Shown one piece after another: positions 10,031 through 21,720 of a DNA stretch of 64,000 nt. The notes below the pieces were generated by a model that saw only the letters and a list, made by a program, of their open reading frames with translations, ran no database searches and had not been told where the DNA came from. The stretch comes from Parasponia andersonii. Lineage: Eukaryota; Streptophyta; Magnoliopsida; Rosales; Cannabaceae. Each line of letters starts with the position of its first letter. Positions within the stretch are counted from its first letter, which is position 1. The stretch is from assembly GCA_002914805.1 (NCBI GenBank), contig JXTB01000005.1, positions 2,392,586 through 2,456,585 on the forward strand, written 5' to 3'. The translations under genes and the position numbers were made by a program.

Positions 10031-12854
10031 CTACTGGTTCTTGTACCGCTTCTCCACCTCCTCCAAAGTTTGTATATCCTTGTAATATTTAGAAATTCTG
10101 TATAGGCACCTGCAGGAATATCCAGAGACAATTACTAAAGCATTGGTTTAAGAACAACAGTCGATTGTGACAAAGCTTCCAAGAAAAAGGCAGTAGACTG
10201 CTTTCCAACATACCAGTAGAGAAGAACTGCTACAACACACAGAATTACATTCCTTTGAGCTTTGTAGATCTGTGTAACATATCGTTTGCAGAAAGGGTAT
10301 CAAGATTAATATCATGTAAGAAAATGGCATAAGTGCAAGTAAGATTCAAGGATCAATCTTGATGCAATAAACTTACCTATCGAAACAAAATAGAGAATCA
10401 AATATGCCTCAGAATTTAACATTTTACTCTTAATTGAAACAGAACTCGAGACATAGATTTGTTTGCATTTTCCAATATGCCAAAATGCATGTTATCTATG
10501 TCTGTCCATGTGCACTGCACATATAAAAATATGAGTGAATGAAAGAGGGTTTGCAAAAGGGCTGGGTAAAGGCAGATATGAAATCTCCATCTGCTCCACT
10601 CTCATTATCAACAATCCCTATCCACAACACCCCCACGATCCAAATCCCCACTCAGTACTTTGATGATTGAAATTAAATTGTTGCTGCCCCACAATCACAC
10701 GCAATCATAGAGTACAGTTGTTGATTGTTTCTGGATAAGAAACACAAATTTTACAAAGGAAAAAAGAACATTTCAAAAACAAGAAAATGATCATGATAAG
10801 AACACCAATACTCTGCAGCTAAAGAAGCTTGCAAAATATGGTCAGAACTGAATTCCATCCCAAAGGAAAAGAGTCATCTTAAAACTAGCAGACAGTGACA
10901 CAGAAACCAAAGAAAAGCTAAACGGAACACTTCTATTGAACCTTGGATCTAATATATGCACCGTAATCGTAAAACCTGTCAAAAATATGTGAAGAGGAAC
11001 CGATCCCAATTCTACGCATGTTCAACCCGACCCAAAGAAAAGACTCATCCTGAAACTAATCATGTGTGATATGTTAGTTACTTACCATTCAAATGGAATA
11101 CCAACTTTCTCCAACCCTATGCCAACAAAGTTGAGCCAATTGGCATGTAAAAATTTATTCCTCACCACTTCTACAAAGACAAATGAAGATGAAAATAGAG
11201 ACATAAAAGGCCTTTTTTAGCTAGGCCTACAAATGTTTTCCAGCTCAACAACACAAAAAAAAAATATATATATATATGATGACATCATGAATCTGGATTC
11301 CTAGATAGACAGTACTGACTATGAGAGGATTTGGCAAACGAAAATTAACTCCTCTAGTGGTCTTCAAAACGCTGAACTTTGCACCATTATTGAGTTACAA
11401 GCTTAGTCAACATATAAATGAGGATGAATTTGAAAAATCAACTTCCAAAGATTCCTTAAAAACCTCTTTTGACAGTTTTAAAGATCCAACTATAGCCTCA
11501 AATATCAGTTACGCCTCTAATAGTGCCCACCACATATCAGAGAGCTTTGTTTGGACAGAAACCTTTAAAGCCACTTACCTAACCAAGAGAAATTCTTCAA
11601 AATTAAATTTCCCATGCCTAGGCCAAACTTAGTCAAGAAACCGAGTTCCGTACCACCACTGATCTTTGAACCCATAATTCTTGGCTTTTCCATCCAATGT
11701 ATATCAATAGCTTCTCCTTGAATTCAAAATCATCTTATCCAACATTCTAAAATGGGACATAAAATAAATCAGGATACTTGAAGAACGGTTCTAATTGACT
11801 CTTTTCCATCCATCCAATCTTTGGGACAACTTATCAGCCGATAGAACCAAGCTTCACAGGGCTTTACTAACAGGGAACTTGAAGAATAAAAGTTACTGAA
11901 GGCTAAACCCGTATTCCGCATATCCAAGATTTCAAGTTACTTAAGGAAGGCCAACATCCAATAACTGATTGCAGTAGGGTTGAAAATGGCATAATGTCCA
12001 TTTATTTTCTTTTAAATTGCATTCTAGCAAAAAGTCATTTTATTTCTTTCACTTTGAACAGCCAGCTAAAATACAAGATCTTACACAAGCATCAAATCAA
12101 ATCCTTATTCAAGGGAACAAGATTTATTACTCTGAAAATTTATTCAGAAATTTCCCCAGACGCTCAAATCATAAAGTTGTTTACAACGTAAACATCTCTG
12201 ATTGAAGACTAAATCATCTCTTATTTCTCTCCTACTTGTATGTGTACATGAATATTCACATACCTTGATACTCCTATCAAAATTGGCTACAAATCAACTC
12301 AATTATAAAAAATTAGAGATAAGTTTTCGATAATCCGACATTTCTGGCGTAAACAAAACGATATTCATCAATCATAATCAACATTTGTTAAGCATGATAG
12401 ACATACATCATGACTATTAACAAAAACCAAAGTCAGGGAAATTATACGAAACTCACTGATTTTTCATAGCGATCTCTCTCAGCGGCCGTACAGATCTCAG
12501 AGGTGCACATCAACCGATGCTCGTTCTTCCAATAGATATCTGCACTCAATAAAGAAGAGAGTTCAACAATCTGAGAAAGGAGCTCAAAATTCCTAACCCT
12601 AACAGATCCATCAAAAATTGGAAATTTTCTCGGATGCCAAACAGAGTCTAACACGCTCTCTCGGGAAAAGGGGGGTTTTTACCAAGGAGCTGGAAACCGG
12701 CGAAGGGAACGATGAAGAGGGAAGGTTGGAGGACGAGGGAGACGAGGGAGACCAAGCGGTTCTTGAGCAGCTTAGGCGAAGGGAGGGTTAAGAGAAGGGC
12801 CAAGACGGCTTCGGCTGCCACCACGTACGTCAGTATCATCCATTGCAGCGCCAT
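10031..12854 (-). CDS. BAP31-like endoplasmic reticulum membrane protein, 4 exons, complete
   Basis: The exons are 12854-12683, 12539-12457, 10269-10214 and 10109-10031. They join in frame at GT-AG introns (143, 2187 and 104 bp) to give 129 residues, the usual length of plant BAP29/BAP31-like proteins. The start MALQWMILTYVVAAEA is the conserved plant N-terminus. Three hydrophobic segments lie at about residues 5-24, 38-57 and 92-107; between the last two is the conserved DIYWKNEHRLMCTSEIC stretch. The tail (LEEVEKRYKNQ) is helical and charged and ends RYKNQ, which fits a (K/R)xKxx ER-retrieval signal. The animal relatives help export membrane proteins from the ER; the plant role is inferred from that. 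The large second intron shows no gene of its own. No stop or frameshift is visible, so it is probably functional. Confidence 0.93.
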
Positions 12855-14406
12855 TTTCGTCTGGGTTTCACTACCTCTTCTTCTCTTCTCTCAACTTTAC
12901 TCTCTTTTATGTGTGGAATCCTCCTTTTGTCTGAGTTTGATACATGGCTTAATCACGAAGGTAAAGACCCTCCAAAATATTCTTGACAATTTTATTTGTT
13001 TATTTGGCTGAAAATTACCGATTTCTTCTCCTCAAAAAAATAAAATAATAAAATAATAAAATAAAAACTATCTGATTTCTGCTTCCAAGATCTTTAACGG
13101 AACCGTGTTATTCCACGCGTGGATTTTATTTTTGAAAAATTTAAGCCAATGATAAATATTTTAAATTTAATTAAGTAGATATTTATTTTTTTATTAATTT
13201 TAGTTTATTTTTTTTCTTTTGAAATATGAACGTATATATGTTCCTTTTTCTTCGCACAAAAAAGGCTTAAAAAAATATGCAGTCAAATTAGTGGACTTGG
13301 GTAATAATGTTCTAGGTGGCTCTTCTCATTTGAGGAGCACCAGGTGCGAACCAAATCCCTCTTTCTCCCTCTCCTTTTAAATACTAACTCCTCTCCTGTT
13401 AAAACTAATTTCTAATATATAATCATTAAAACGATTGTATTGAAAAATAAAAAATAAAAAACCTTGGTACTATCTACATGTACCAGTCAGTTATGCGTGA
13501 AAGAAAAAAAAGAAAAAAAAAAAAGAGATACAAGTACCAGTCCATTATACGTGAAATAGTAACATATACCAATATAAGTGTTATTTTATGTAAAATTAAT
13601 TATTTAGGCACAATAGATAGAAAAATTATCACACATGTGACCTAGGGTCTCTCTAACATGGCTTTCAAAATCTTTTAGGTCCAAAAAATTACTTTTAATA
13701 GTATTTGAATGATTGTCAGAATTTTTTTTAAATTAAAAAGCTTTTTTAATGAAACATATCCCGAGTAATTTTTTAGAAAGATGTTTTTAAACTTTTATTT
13801 CAAGAAATAAAAACTACCTCAAATAGGTCCTTAATTGATAACTATTATTAATTTTGTACTATAATCAAATAACATTAGTCAATTCATGTCTAATTATGTT
13901 TTTTTGTTTCCTTCTGTTTGTGCATAACTGCATATTGTTGTGTGTTGTGTGTTATGTGTATGTTATTGTGAATTACTGCATGTAAATTGAGACCATTCTT
14001 TATTTTTGTCTAAAGGGAACTACATCCATGATCGAACGTCTATTAATTTTAGCATTATAGCATCATTAGTCAGGCTACCCACGGGTAACCTTATCTTGCT
14101 CGCTTTAGTTGGTTTCCCTACAAATCTGGAAGTTTCAAAGGGACAGCACCCCTTCAATCCAATTATTGGAGACAAAATTCTAAGACTAACAGCCTAATTT
14201 GTAATTAGTGGTCCGAACTACTTCGATCTACTAGACGTATATCGATGATCTTTTCAACGCATGACAATAGTGAAGGCGATAACCTTTTCTTTTGCACTCA
14301 CTTAACATTCTCCTCTATGTTGTGTCTCCTCTATATCATGATCAATCATTATCATCATGGATACGGTTTGCAGGGCTCCTCCCAGTCAACATCTCCAGCG
14401 TAACAA
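12855..14406. other. AT-rich spacer, upstream region of the BAP31-like gene
   Basis: This contains the presumed promoter and 5' UTR of the minus-strand gene (pyrimidine-rich CTTCTTCTCTTCTCTC on the plus strand at about 12880). Simple A/T-rich repeats follow. A short direct repeat holds GTACCAGTCAGTTATGCGTG at 13481 and GTACCAGTCCATTATACGTG at 13534. A 63-codon ORF at 14006-14197 was not recognised. The copia target site TTCCA is at 14407-14411. Confidence 0.5.
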
Positions 14407-14411
14407 TTCCA

Positions 14412-14916
14412 TGATAGATGTACATAATATATTGTTAATCCAAATACAATCTTAAGATCTATCATGTCAAATTGTCAGGAAAAGAGTTGTTAAGAGAAAA
14501 TTTGTAACTAATCTAGATCCACCGTGTTTAATAGTAAAAGATGAGATCACGTAAGTGGAAGCAATTAATTAATTAGAGGCTGAGAATAGAAGATCTTCCA
14601 TAGCCAAAATACTTTATATATGCTCAATGAAAACTCTCTCTATTGATAGATATAGAGAATAAGAGCACACGTTCTATTTGACTTGAGAACCAAAATCCTT
14701 ATAGTTATGTCCTTATATACTAGTAGCTAATAGAGATTCCATTAATCCTTATTGGACTAGGATTAGGCAACTACACATTACAGAGTCCATATTAAAGAGG
14801 TAATTTAATGAGTTCAAAACTAGATTACTTAATAGCCCCACTTAATTAGACAACCATAATATATAATTGTTATAAAACTTACAGCCCCATATTAGGTCAA
14901 ACATGTAAACCCAACA
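14412..14916 (-). repeat. 3' LTR of the minus-strand copia element
   Basis: This 505-bp LTR reads TGATAGATGTACATAAT at its left edge and ends CCCAACA. On the element's strand it starts TGTTGGGTTTACATG, preceded by the polypurine tract AGTAGGAGGT (14917-14926). It matches the split 5' LTR at 20606-20980 plus 32219-32349 through landmarks AATTGTCAGGAAAAGA, ATATGCTCAATGA, AACTCTCTCTATTGAT, AGAGCACACGTTCTATTTG and ATAATATATAATTGTTATAAAA. Confidence 0.9.
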
Positions 14917-15669
14917 ACCTCCTACTTGGGCTATATGGATTTTTCCTAAGACAATTATATAATAAAAACTAAAGTGTGTACTTTATTGCTGTCTGTTAAG
15001 AAATTACTCTTTGAGATATTCTGAACCATTTGTATATTAACTTTAAAATAAAGCGGCCTTTATTGTACTTAGCTAAACCCGTCAATGATTACTAAATCAA
15101 TACACGTAATGATACTATTCAAGTATGGATGTGTGATATGAAAATTACACGAAAAGTGATATTACATACCTATTTTTAATTAGTTCTTTATGATTCCAAC
15201 GAACCAACCTTAGTATTTCTTTTTATACAAAACTGTAACTTTATGCAAAATTGCAGATAGAAAGAAAATAAAATATAAATTTAGAGTATAAAAGAAAACC
15301 ATCACTATATTGATATCAAATAATAAATGTGTCTGTCATAAGAGAACTCATAAAATCTAACTCTCACTAATTCTGAACATCTTTAAATGGTACAACACCC
15401 ATATGAGCAGTATGCTCATGAAACACCTTAGGCGTTAGACTTTTAGTGAGCAGATCTGTCAATATGGAGTTAGTTCCGATATGTTCTATAGATACTAGGT
15501 AACTCTAAACTCTTTCTTTAACAACTAAACACTTAATGTTTATATGTTCAGACTTTGACGAGCTTCTGTTGTTATTAGAATATAGAACAACAGCTCTATT
15601 ATCATAATAAATCTTTAATGGCTTTTCAATGCCATTGATAATTCGTAGCCCGGTGACAAAATTTCGTAC

Positions 15670-17000
15670 CTATATCCCTTGATTCGATATCTTATGACAA
15701 GCTATAAACTCCACCTCCATAGTGAAAGAAGTTATGAGGGTCTGCTTAACATTCTTACATGATTCGGCTCCCTCGGCAAGCAGGTAAATATAGCTTGAAG
15801 TAGATCTCTTATTATCTGGGCATCCAACATAATCAAAGTCGAAATACCCCATGATCTCCAAATGATCAAATCTCCGATAAGTGAGCATGTAGTATTTTGT
15901 TCTCTGTAAATATCGTAGAATCCTCTTTGTTATTGTCTAGTGATCCATACCAGGGTTGCTTAAATATCTACCTAATACTCTAATTATATATACTATATCT
16001 GGACCCATACACACTTGAGCATACATCAAACTCCCTATTGCAGATGCATATGGGATCTTCTGTATTTCTTTAGCTTTAAACTCATTCTTGGGGCATTAAA
16101 TGAGACTAAATTTATCATACATAGCAATAGGTGTATCTCCTGGTACATATTTGCTCATGTCAAATCTATCAAGCACCTTTTTGATATAACTCTTTTGTGA
16201 TAATCCAAGTATACTCTAAGAGCGATCTCGGTGTATTTTAATCCCTAATATAAAAAAGGCGTCCCCAAGATCTTTTATCTCAAATTTGTTTGATAGAAAT
16301 CTCTTAGTTTCGTACAGTAAGCCTATATCATTGTTTGCCAAAAGTATGTCATCGATATACAAAACTAAGAAGATACATTTATTCCCACTGAACTTGTGAT
16401 AAATACATCCATCTACCGAATTTTTCTCAAAATTGAATGAGGAAAGAACTTGATGGAACTTATGATACTATTGACGGGATTCTTATTTGAGACCATATAT
16501 TGATTTCTTTAGTTTACAAACCATAGACTTTGGATCTCTAGTTATAAAATTTTTTGGTTGTATCATTTAAATTCCTCAATATCACCATTGAGAAATATAG
16601 TCTTTACATCCATCTAATGTAACTCCATATCAAAATAAGCTACTAATGCCATAATTATTCTGAAAGAGTCTTTCGAAGAAACTGGAGAGAAAGTCTCCTT
16701 ATAGTCAATGCATTTTTTCTGAGTGAAATCTAGGCAACTAGACAAACCTTATGTCTTTTGATATTACCTTTAGAATCCTTTCTAGTTTTAAAAATCTATT
16801 TACAACCAATAGGTTTCTTTCCCACTGGCAATTTGATGAGTTTCCAAATGTCGTTGTCTTTCATGGATTTCATCTCATCTTCCATAGTAACGATCCACTC
16901 TTGGGAATTTGAACTTTGTTTGGCTTGAGTGAAATTTGATTGGATCATTTTCTACTCCTATATCAAACTCATATTCTAGGAGATAGACGATGTAATCTTC
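15670..17000 (-). pseudogene. copia reverse transcriptase and RNase H remnant
   Basis: RNase H is at 15670-15888 (CPDNKRSTSSYIYLLA, then VKQTLITSFTMEVEFIACH, the copia 'RRSTSGY..L' and 'E.EF.A' motifs). RT lies above it on the minus strand. Around 16830-16980 the decayed N-terminus reads EWIVTMEDEMKSMKDNDIWK and GKKPIGCK. The active-site box reads VLYIDDILLANND at about 16330-16370. Many stops and frameshifts break it. Confidence 0.85.
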
Positions 17001-17105
17001 CAGAATCGCATTTCTCCTTTCCTTAGTAGATCTCCTTAATGGCATTTCCTTTTGAGATTGTTAAGATTGCTCTACAGGAGCAACTTCCTCATGTGGGATA
17101 GGGAG

Positions 17106-18050
17106 TTACAGAATATTGTCTTGAATTTCTAGATTTACTTCTTGAATAATATCAAGCAAAGGAGTCTGATCACCTTCAGTAGCAACTGTAGGAAGAGAAA
17201 CAAATTCCTCCTCAAAGACAATATCCTTTACCTTATCTTTCTCCCCAAACTCAACATCCTCAAGGAATCTCACATTACATGTCTTGAAAAAAGACCTATT
17301 AAAGGGATCATAGAATTTGAAACCTCTGGATCTTTCAGCGTAACCAACAAAATAGTAGCTTATTATTCTTGAGTCCAGTTTCTTTTCATATGGCCTGTAT
17401 GGTCTTGCCTCAGCTAGACAACCCCAAATATGCAAGTGCCTAATATTAGGCTTCTTGCTTGTCCATAGTTCATATGGGGTTTTACCTACTTATTTGCTAG
17501 GTACTCTATTGAGTATATAAACTACAATCTTAAGTTCTTCTCCCCATAGTGATTCAGTAAGGAGGAATGACTGATCATACTCCTCACTATGTCCTTACGT
17601 GTTTAGTTTTGTCGCTCAATAATACTAGTCACACTAGGTTATCCCGATATTGTGTATTGTGATACGATTCTACATTCCTCTAGGTACTAAGCAAAGGGTC
17701 TTGGATATTATTCATCGGATCCATCATTCCTACCGTAGTATTCACCACCATGATCAGATTTGACGACCTTAATTTTCTTGTCGAGTTAATTTTCAACTCC
17801 AGTTTTGAAAGCTTTAAATATGTCCAGGAATTGTGACTTCTTAGGAATTGTCTATGAACATGATGAAATACTGTTGGCTATTCCATGAAGCCATAGGGAA
17901 TGGACCGCATATATCAGTATGTATCAGTTCTAAGATACGGAAACTCTTGTTGGCGCCTAATTTATGTACATCTGCCTGTTTGCCTTTAATGCACTCAACA
18001 CAAACTGTGAAGTTTATGAGGTCAAGTAGGTCAAAAATTCTATCTGACAT
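17106..18050 (-). pseudogene. copia integrase remnant
   Basis: The start is at 18050-17841 (CVECIKGKQADVHK, ILELIHTDICGPFPM, YFIMFIDNS: the GAG-pre-integrase region and first catalytic Asp in HTDICGP). The C-terminal part is at 17435-17106 (MHIWGCLAEARPYRPYEKKL, YYFVGYAERSRGFKFYDP). The middle, 17440-17840, is frameshifted, with a poorly preserved core. Confidence 0.8.
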
Positions 18051-18312
18051 AAAGACATTATATTCTCTGTTTAGAGATGTGTCCTAATCGCTTGTGCCAT
18101 CACATAGAAGAATTCTCAATAGTTTTGCATTTTGTATCACGTTTCTCAACATGCAAGGTTTTATTAACTAAGGTAATAGTGTCGACTTTATATAGGTTAT
18201 CAATCAAAATACTAGTCATAATAATAATGGAATTTTGAAAATGACTAAATTTATTGTTTCCAAATGAACAAGAATAACCAGATTTGTCCAAAACTAAAAT
18301 GGAAATTAAATT

Positions 18313-18684
18313 CTATCTAAATGACGGTACAATAAATGTCTCATCCAAATCAAAAAATAAACTGGAACTTAAGTGTAACTTAAATAGACCTATTGCCTCC
18401 ACTATAGCTATATCGTCGTTGACCTTATAGATATACCTTTCAGCATCACTTAGTAGACAGCTCCTCAGACAACCCTGTATAGACATACTTATGTGAGTAG
18501 TGGTACCGGTATCCACCCACGAAGTATGATTGGGTACATAAACAAAATTAACCTCAGAACAGACAAAATTGAGAAGCTTACCCTTCTTTATACACCAGGC
18601 AGTATATTTGGGACATTCCTTCTTCACATGTCCTGCCCTTTTGCAGAAGAAACAAGTTGATTCCTTATCTTGTTTCTTCTGCAC
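18313..18684 (-). pseudogene. copia zinc knuckle and protease remnant
   Basis: A 123-codon frame keeps an intact CCHC knuckle (CFFCKRAGHVKKEC, spacing CX2CX4HX4C), which binds RNA in the nucleocapsid. The protease active site follows as SWVDTGTTTHIS. It is in frame at this stretch but flanked by stops. Confidence 0.85.
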
Positions 18685-18699
18685 TTTATTATGTGAAGT

Positions 18700-19400
18700 T
18701 CCAAATTCAGCTCTTTTATCTTTAGTCCTTTTTCTTTTCTTATCTTAAGAGGTTATTGCTAGGTGAGCACTTTCTATTTTATCTTGCTTTAATCTATCAT
18801 CTTCTTGCACACACTAAGATATGAGCTCATCAAGACTATTATTCTTTCTGGGTATTGTAACTCACTTTAAATTGATTGAATTATGGCGAAAAAGATAGTA
18901 GGACTAATTGCATGAGCAAGTCATCCGACAGCTCTAACATAAGTGCCTTTAGTTTTAAAGTCAGGTTGGACATATCCATGATGTACTCCTTAATATTCCT
19001 TTTACCCTTATAACGCATAGTAAGCAAATTGCTCAGCATGGTACTTATTTCCGCTTTTTTATTCTTTTGGAAGCATTCCGCAATTACATTAAGGAACGCC
19101 TTAGCATCATCAACCTCTAGCAAAGCGCCCCTAATGGTCTCAGGTATGGAATGTTTGATGATTATAAGACTCATGCGATTAGAACATTCCCACCGCTCAA
19201 AGTTCTTAGTATTCGTAGCAAAGCGCCCCTAATGGTCTCAGGTATGGAATTTTTTATCTATAAGAGTAGTAGGTTGTTCTTTCCTGAGTGCAAGGTCTAA
19301 ATCTATCCAACTAAGCACAATCATAATGTGCCCTTTCCACTTCTTGAAATTTGTGTCATTAAGCATAGGAATTGAATTCAAATTAGTAAATATGTTTGAA
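18700..19400 (-). pseudogene. copia gag remnant
   Basis: On the minus strand 19174-18881 reads as copia capsid: IRGALLEVDDAKAFLNVIAE, then MLSNLLTMRYKGKRNIKEYI and MSNLTLKLKALMLELSDDLL, the typical UBN2-type gag pattern. The frame carries an internal duplication (19119-19250) and stops. Confidence 0.75.
19119..19250 (+). repeat. 34-bp perfect direct repeat inside copia gag
   Basis: AGCAAAGCGCCCCTAATGGT and the following 14 bases occur at 19119-19152 and again at 19217-19250, offset 98 bp. Similarity fades after the repeat, so this is a partial tandem duplication that also disrupts gag. Confidence 0.8.
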
Positions 19401-20179
19401 GTAGAAACTGAACAGAGAAAAAAAGTAGAAAATAATAACTCACATTAATAGCATATCATAAACTAAGCGTACAAAATAAGATATACTAGCATGACATACA
19501 GCAAATAAATACATAAGGTGGGCTTACATCACTAGATACCTAGAACAACATCAATAAGTCTTCTTTTGGCCTAACTTATTAACTTATAAATAGTACTCTT
19601 CAATGCAATAATCAAATATTGATAATAAATCCTATCAGACAGTAAATCTTCCTTTGGATTGATTTACTGTCTATATGGAAACTTAATAACCATCACATAT
19701 CTATTACCATAGGTGTGCTCATTATTCGACCAATAACCACCTTCTTTTGGAATGATAATTATTCGTATAAATAATAAACACACAACCATTCTAATATTTC
19801 AAAATAAATAACTCTACACAATAGAGGTTACTTTGGTAACATGTTATTTCAACTCATCTATTTCAAAATTTTTAAACAAATAGTGCAAAGAAAATAATTA
19901 CCAAAGTGCCTAGAATATTAAACTAAAAATTTTAATGCATAAATATTAATGGATGCTCGATTGAGTTTTAAATATTTTTATTAACTCTTGAAGCCAAATA
20001 GAGTTTTTAACGGATAAAATATAGGTCGTATTGAGAGTTGAGTTGAAAAAATAAAAGTGATTAATTAAGTTTTAGGTTGGAACTTGTTGAATTGAGTCGA
20101 AAATAACTCAATTCTACCCAAAACCAAGACCTTGAACCTTAATTAGGTCAAAATTTTGACCTAAAAATAAAATTTTCTA

Positions 20180-20345
20180 AACCCAGTGGTGGCATTGCGG
20201 TGCCACCGCGACTTAATGGTGGTGCTGTAAGACCACTCGCATAGCGCCACGGTGCCACTGCAGCTTGAGTGTGGCACTACAGCACCAGCTCTCTGTTCTG
20301 GGTACCACAGCACCACCAATGTGGCGCTGTAGTGCCAGATTTCGA
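20180..20345 (-). repeat. GC-rich imperfect repeat block in the copia leader
   Basis: This is a locally GC-rich stretch in an AT-rich element, built of variants of GTGGCGCTGTAGTGCCA and its complement (for example GGTGCCACCGCGACTTAATG, GCGCCACGGTGCCACTGCAG, GTGGCACTACAGCACCA). The variants are arranged both directly and inverted. It sits between primer-binding site and gag, so it would be transcribed in the leader and could form hairpins. Confidence 0.6.
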
Positions 20346-20587
20346 CCTTAGTGTTAATTACCTAGTTTCAAAATTAGGTAACTCAAATCTAATGTGATTT
20401 TTCACCCTTATTTACAAATTTTATGACCCAAAATGTAGAATTCAACCCTCAAACAGTTAATATCTCAACAAAATCATGAAAAATTCATCAATCATACATG
20501 TTATATCTAAACCCTAGAAAGCCATATAGGTAAAAATATCACAAAATAGAGACATGCATGATTATCCTAAGCAATTTAACATGATTT

Positions 20588-20603
20588 CTTGCTCCTGATA
20601 CCA
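20588..20603 (-). other. Primer-binding site of the minus-strand copia element
   Basis: On the element's strand the LTR end ATATCTAACA is followed by AG and then TGGTATCAGGAGCAAG, the usual initiator-methionine-tRNA-complementary primer site of plant copia elements. Confidence 0.8.
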
Positions 20604-20605
20604 CT

Positions 20606-20980
20606 TGTTAGATATACATAATGGATTTTTAAATTAAATACAATCCTAGGATCTATTATGCTAAATTGTCAGGAAAAGATTTGTTGAGAAAAACCCGTAA
20701 CTAAGCTGGATCTATCGTGTTTTGTAGCAAAGGATGAAATCATGTAAACAGAAGCGATTAATTAATTATAACCTAAGGATAAAAGGTTTTCTACGGCCAG
20801 AATACTCTAAATATGCTCAATGAGAACTCTCTCTATTGATGGTGATAGAGGAGAAGAGCACACGTTCTATTTGGCTTAGGGACCAAAGCTATTATAGTTA
20901 TGTCATTATATAATAGTAGCCAATAGATTCCTCATCAATCTTTATTAGACTAAGATTAGATAACCACACATTACAAAGTC
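20606..20980 (-). repeat. 5' LTR of the copia element, inner part
   Basis: It begins TGTTAGATATACATAAT next to the primer-binding site and aligns with 14412-14790 of the other LTR. It is cut at 20980 by the gypsy insertion; the last five bases AAGTC are that element's target site. The remainder is at 32219-32349. Confidence 0.9.
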
Positions 20981-21659
20981 TGTTGTGTGGTCTAAAATCC
21001 TATATGTTGGTCAATACCAAAAAGGAAAAAGTTGACCAAGTGAACGTGTCAGGTCACATGAGTAAGATTAAGTGCGACCTCCTTTGAAAGAGTTAAGTGC
21101 GACCCCTTCCGAAAGAATTAAGTGCAACCTCCACTGCATAAGTTAGTACAACCTCCTCCGAACGAGTTAAGTGGGGCCAGAATGAAAAGGAAACTAGACT
21201 AAGTTTCGTCAAACGGGTAACCTATAAAGAAAGGGAAACAAAAGTTTCTCTTTAAAGATCGACCAGTCATCTCATTTAAGTGATTATCCAGTTATATTGT
21301 TACTCAAATTGTATTACCCGATTATACAGTTACCCATTCTCATAATTAGGAAATATTGAGCTATCCTCACCTATATAAAGGGTGTTCAATGTTTCAGTGG
21401 GGGATCTTTGGACTTCTTTCTGATCTTTTTGGATTTCTTAAACTCTTACTTCTTCCGTCCGGACAACATATTGTAATCTTGAGCTCTTGTAATTCTCTAG
21501 AAAATAGTAAAAAACAATGGAGGTAGGCTCATCTTTTTTTGGGCTGAACCACTATAAAATTCTTGTCTCTTTGTTTGCTTTGATTAATTAACCATTTTCA
21601 CACACAAGCCACATTTTGTAATTTTTCCAAATTTATTGTTGACAAAACCTCCGTCAACA
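20981..21659 (+). repeat. 5' LTR of the first Tat element
   Basis: The LTR begins TGTTGTGTGGTCTAAAATCC and ends CCTCCGTCAACA. It contains a TATA box (CCTATATAAAGG at about 21380). A 25-bp tandem array (about 4 units of TTAAGTGCGACCYCYTYYGAAAG) lies at 21068-21175. The copy at 31534-32213 has the same array. Confidence 0.95.
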
Positions 21660-21660
21660 A

Positions 21661-21678
21661 TTGGCGCTAGAAAGAGGG
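21661..21678 (+). other. Primer-binding site of the first Tat element
   Basis: TTGGCGCTAGAAAGAGGG follows the LTR end after one base. This is the position and TTGGCGC-type sequence usual for Tat/Athila elements. Confidence 0.7.
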
Positions 21679-21720
21679 GTATTCTGGCAGAAAATTGTGT
21701 CCATTGCGCTTCTTTCAACA

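Noticed and set aside
12712..13011. 99-codon plus-strand ORF at the start of the BAP31-like gene
   Set aside because: Shadow of exon 1 and the 5' UTR of the minus-strand gene.
14006..14197. 63-codon ORF upstream of the copia element
   Set aside because: Short, no recognised motif, no splice partners found on either side of the insertion.
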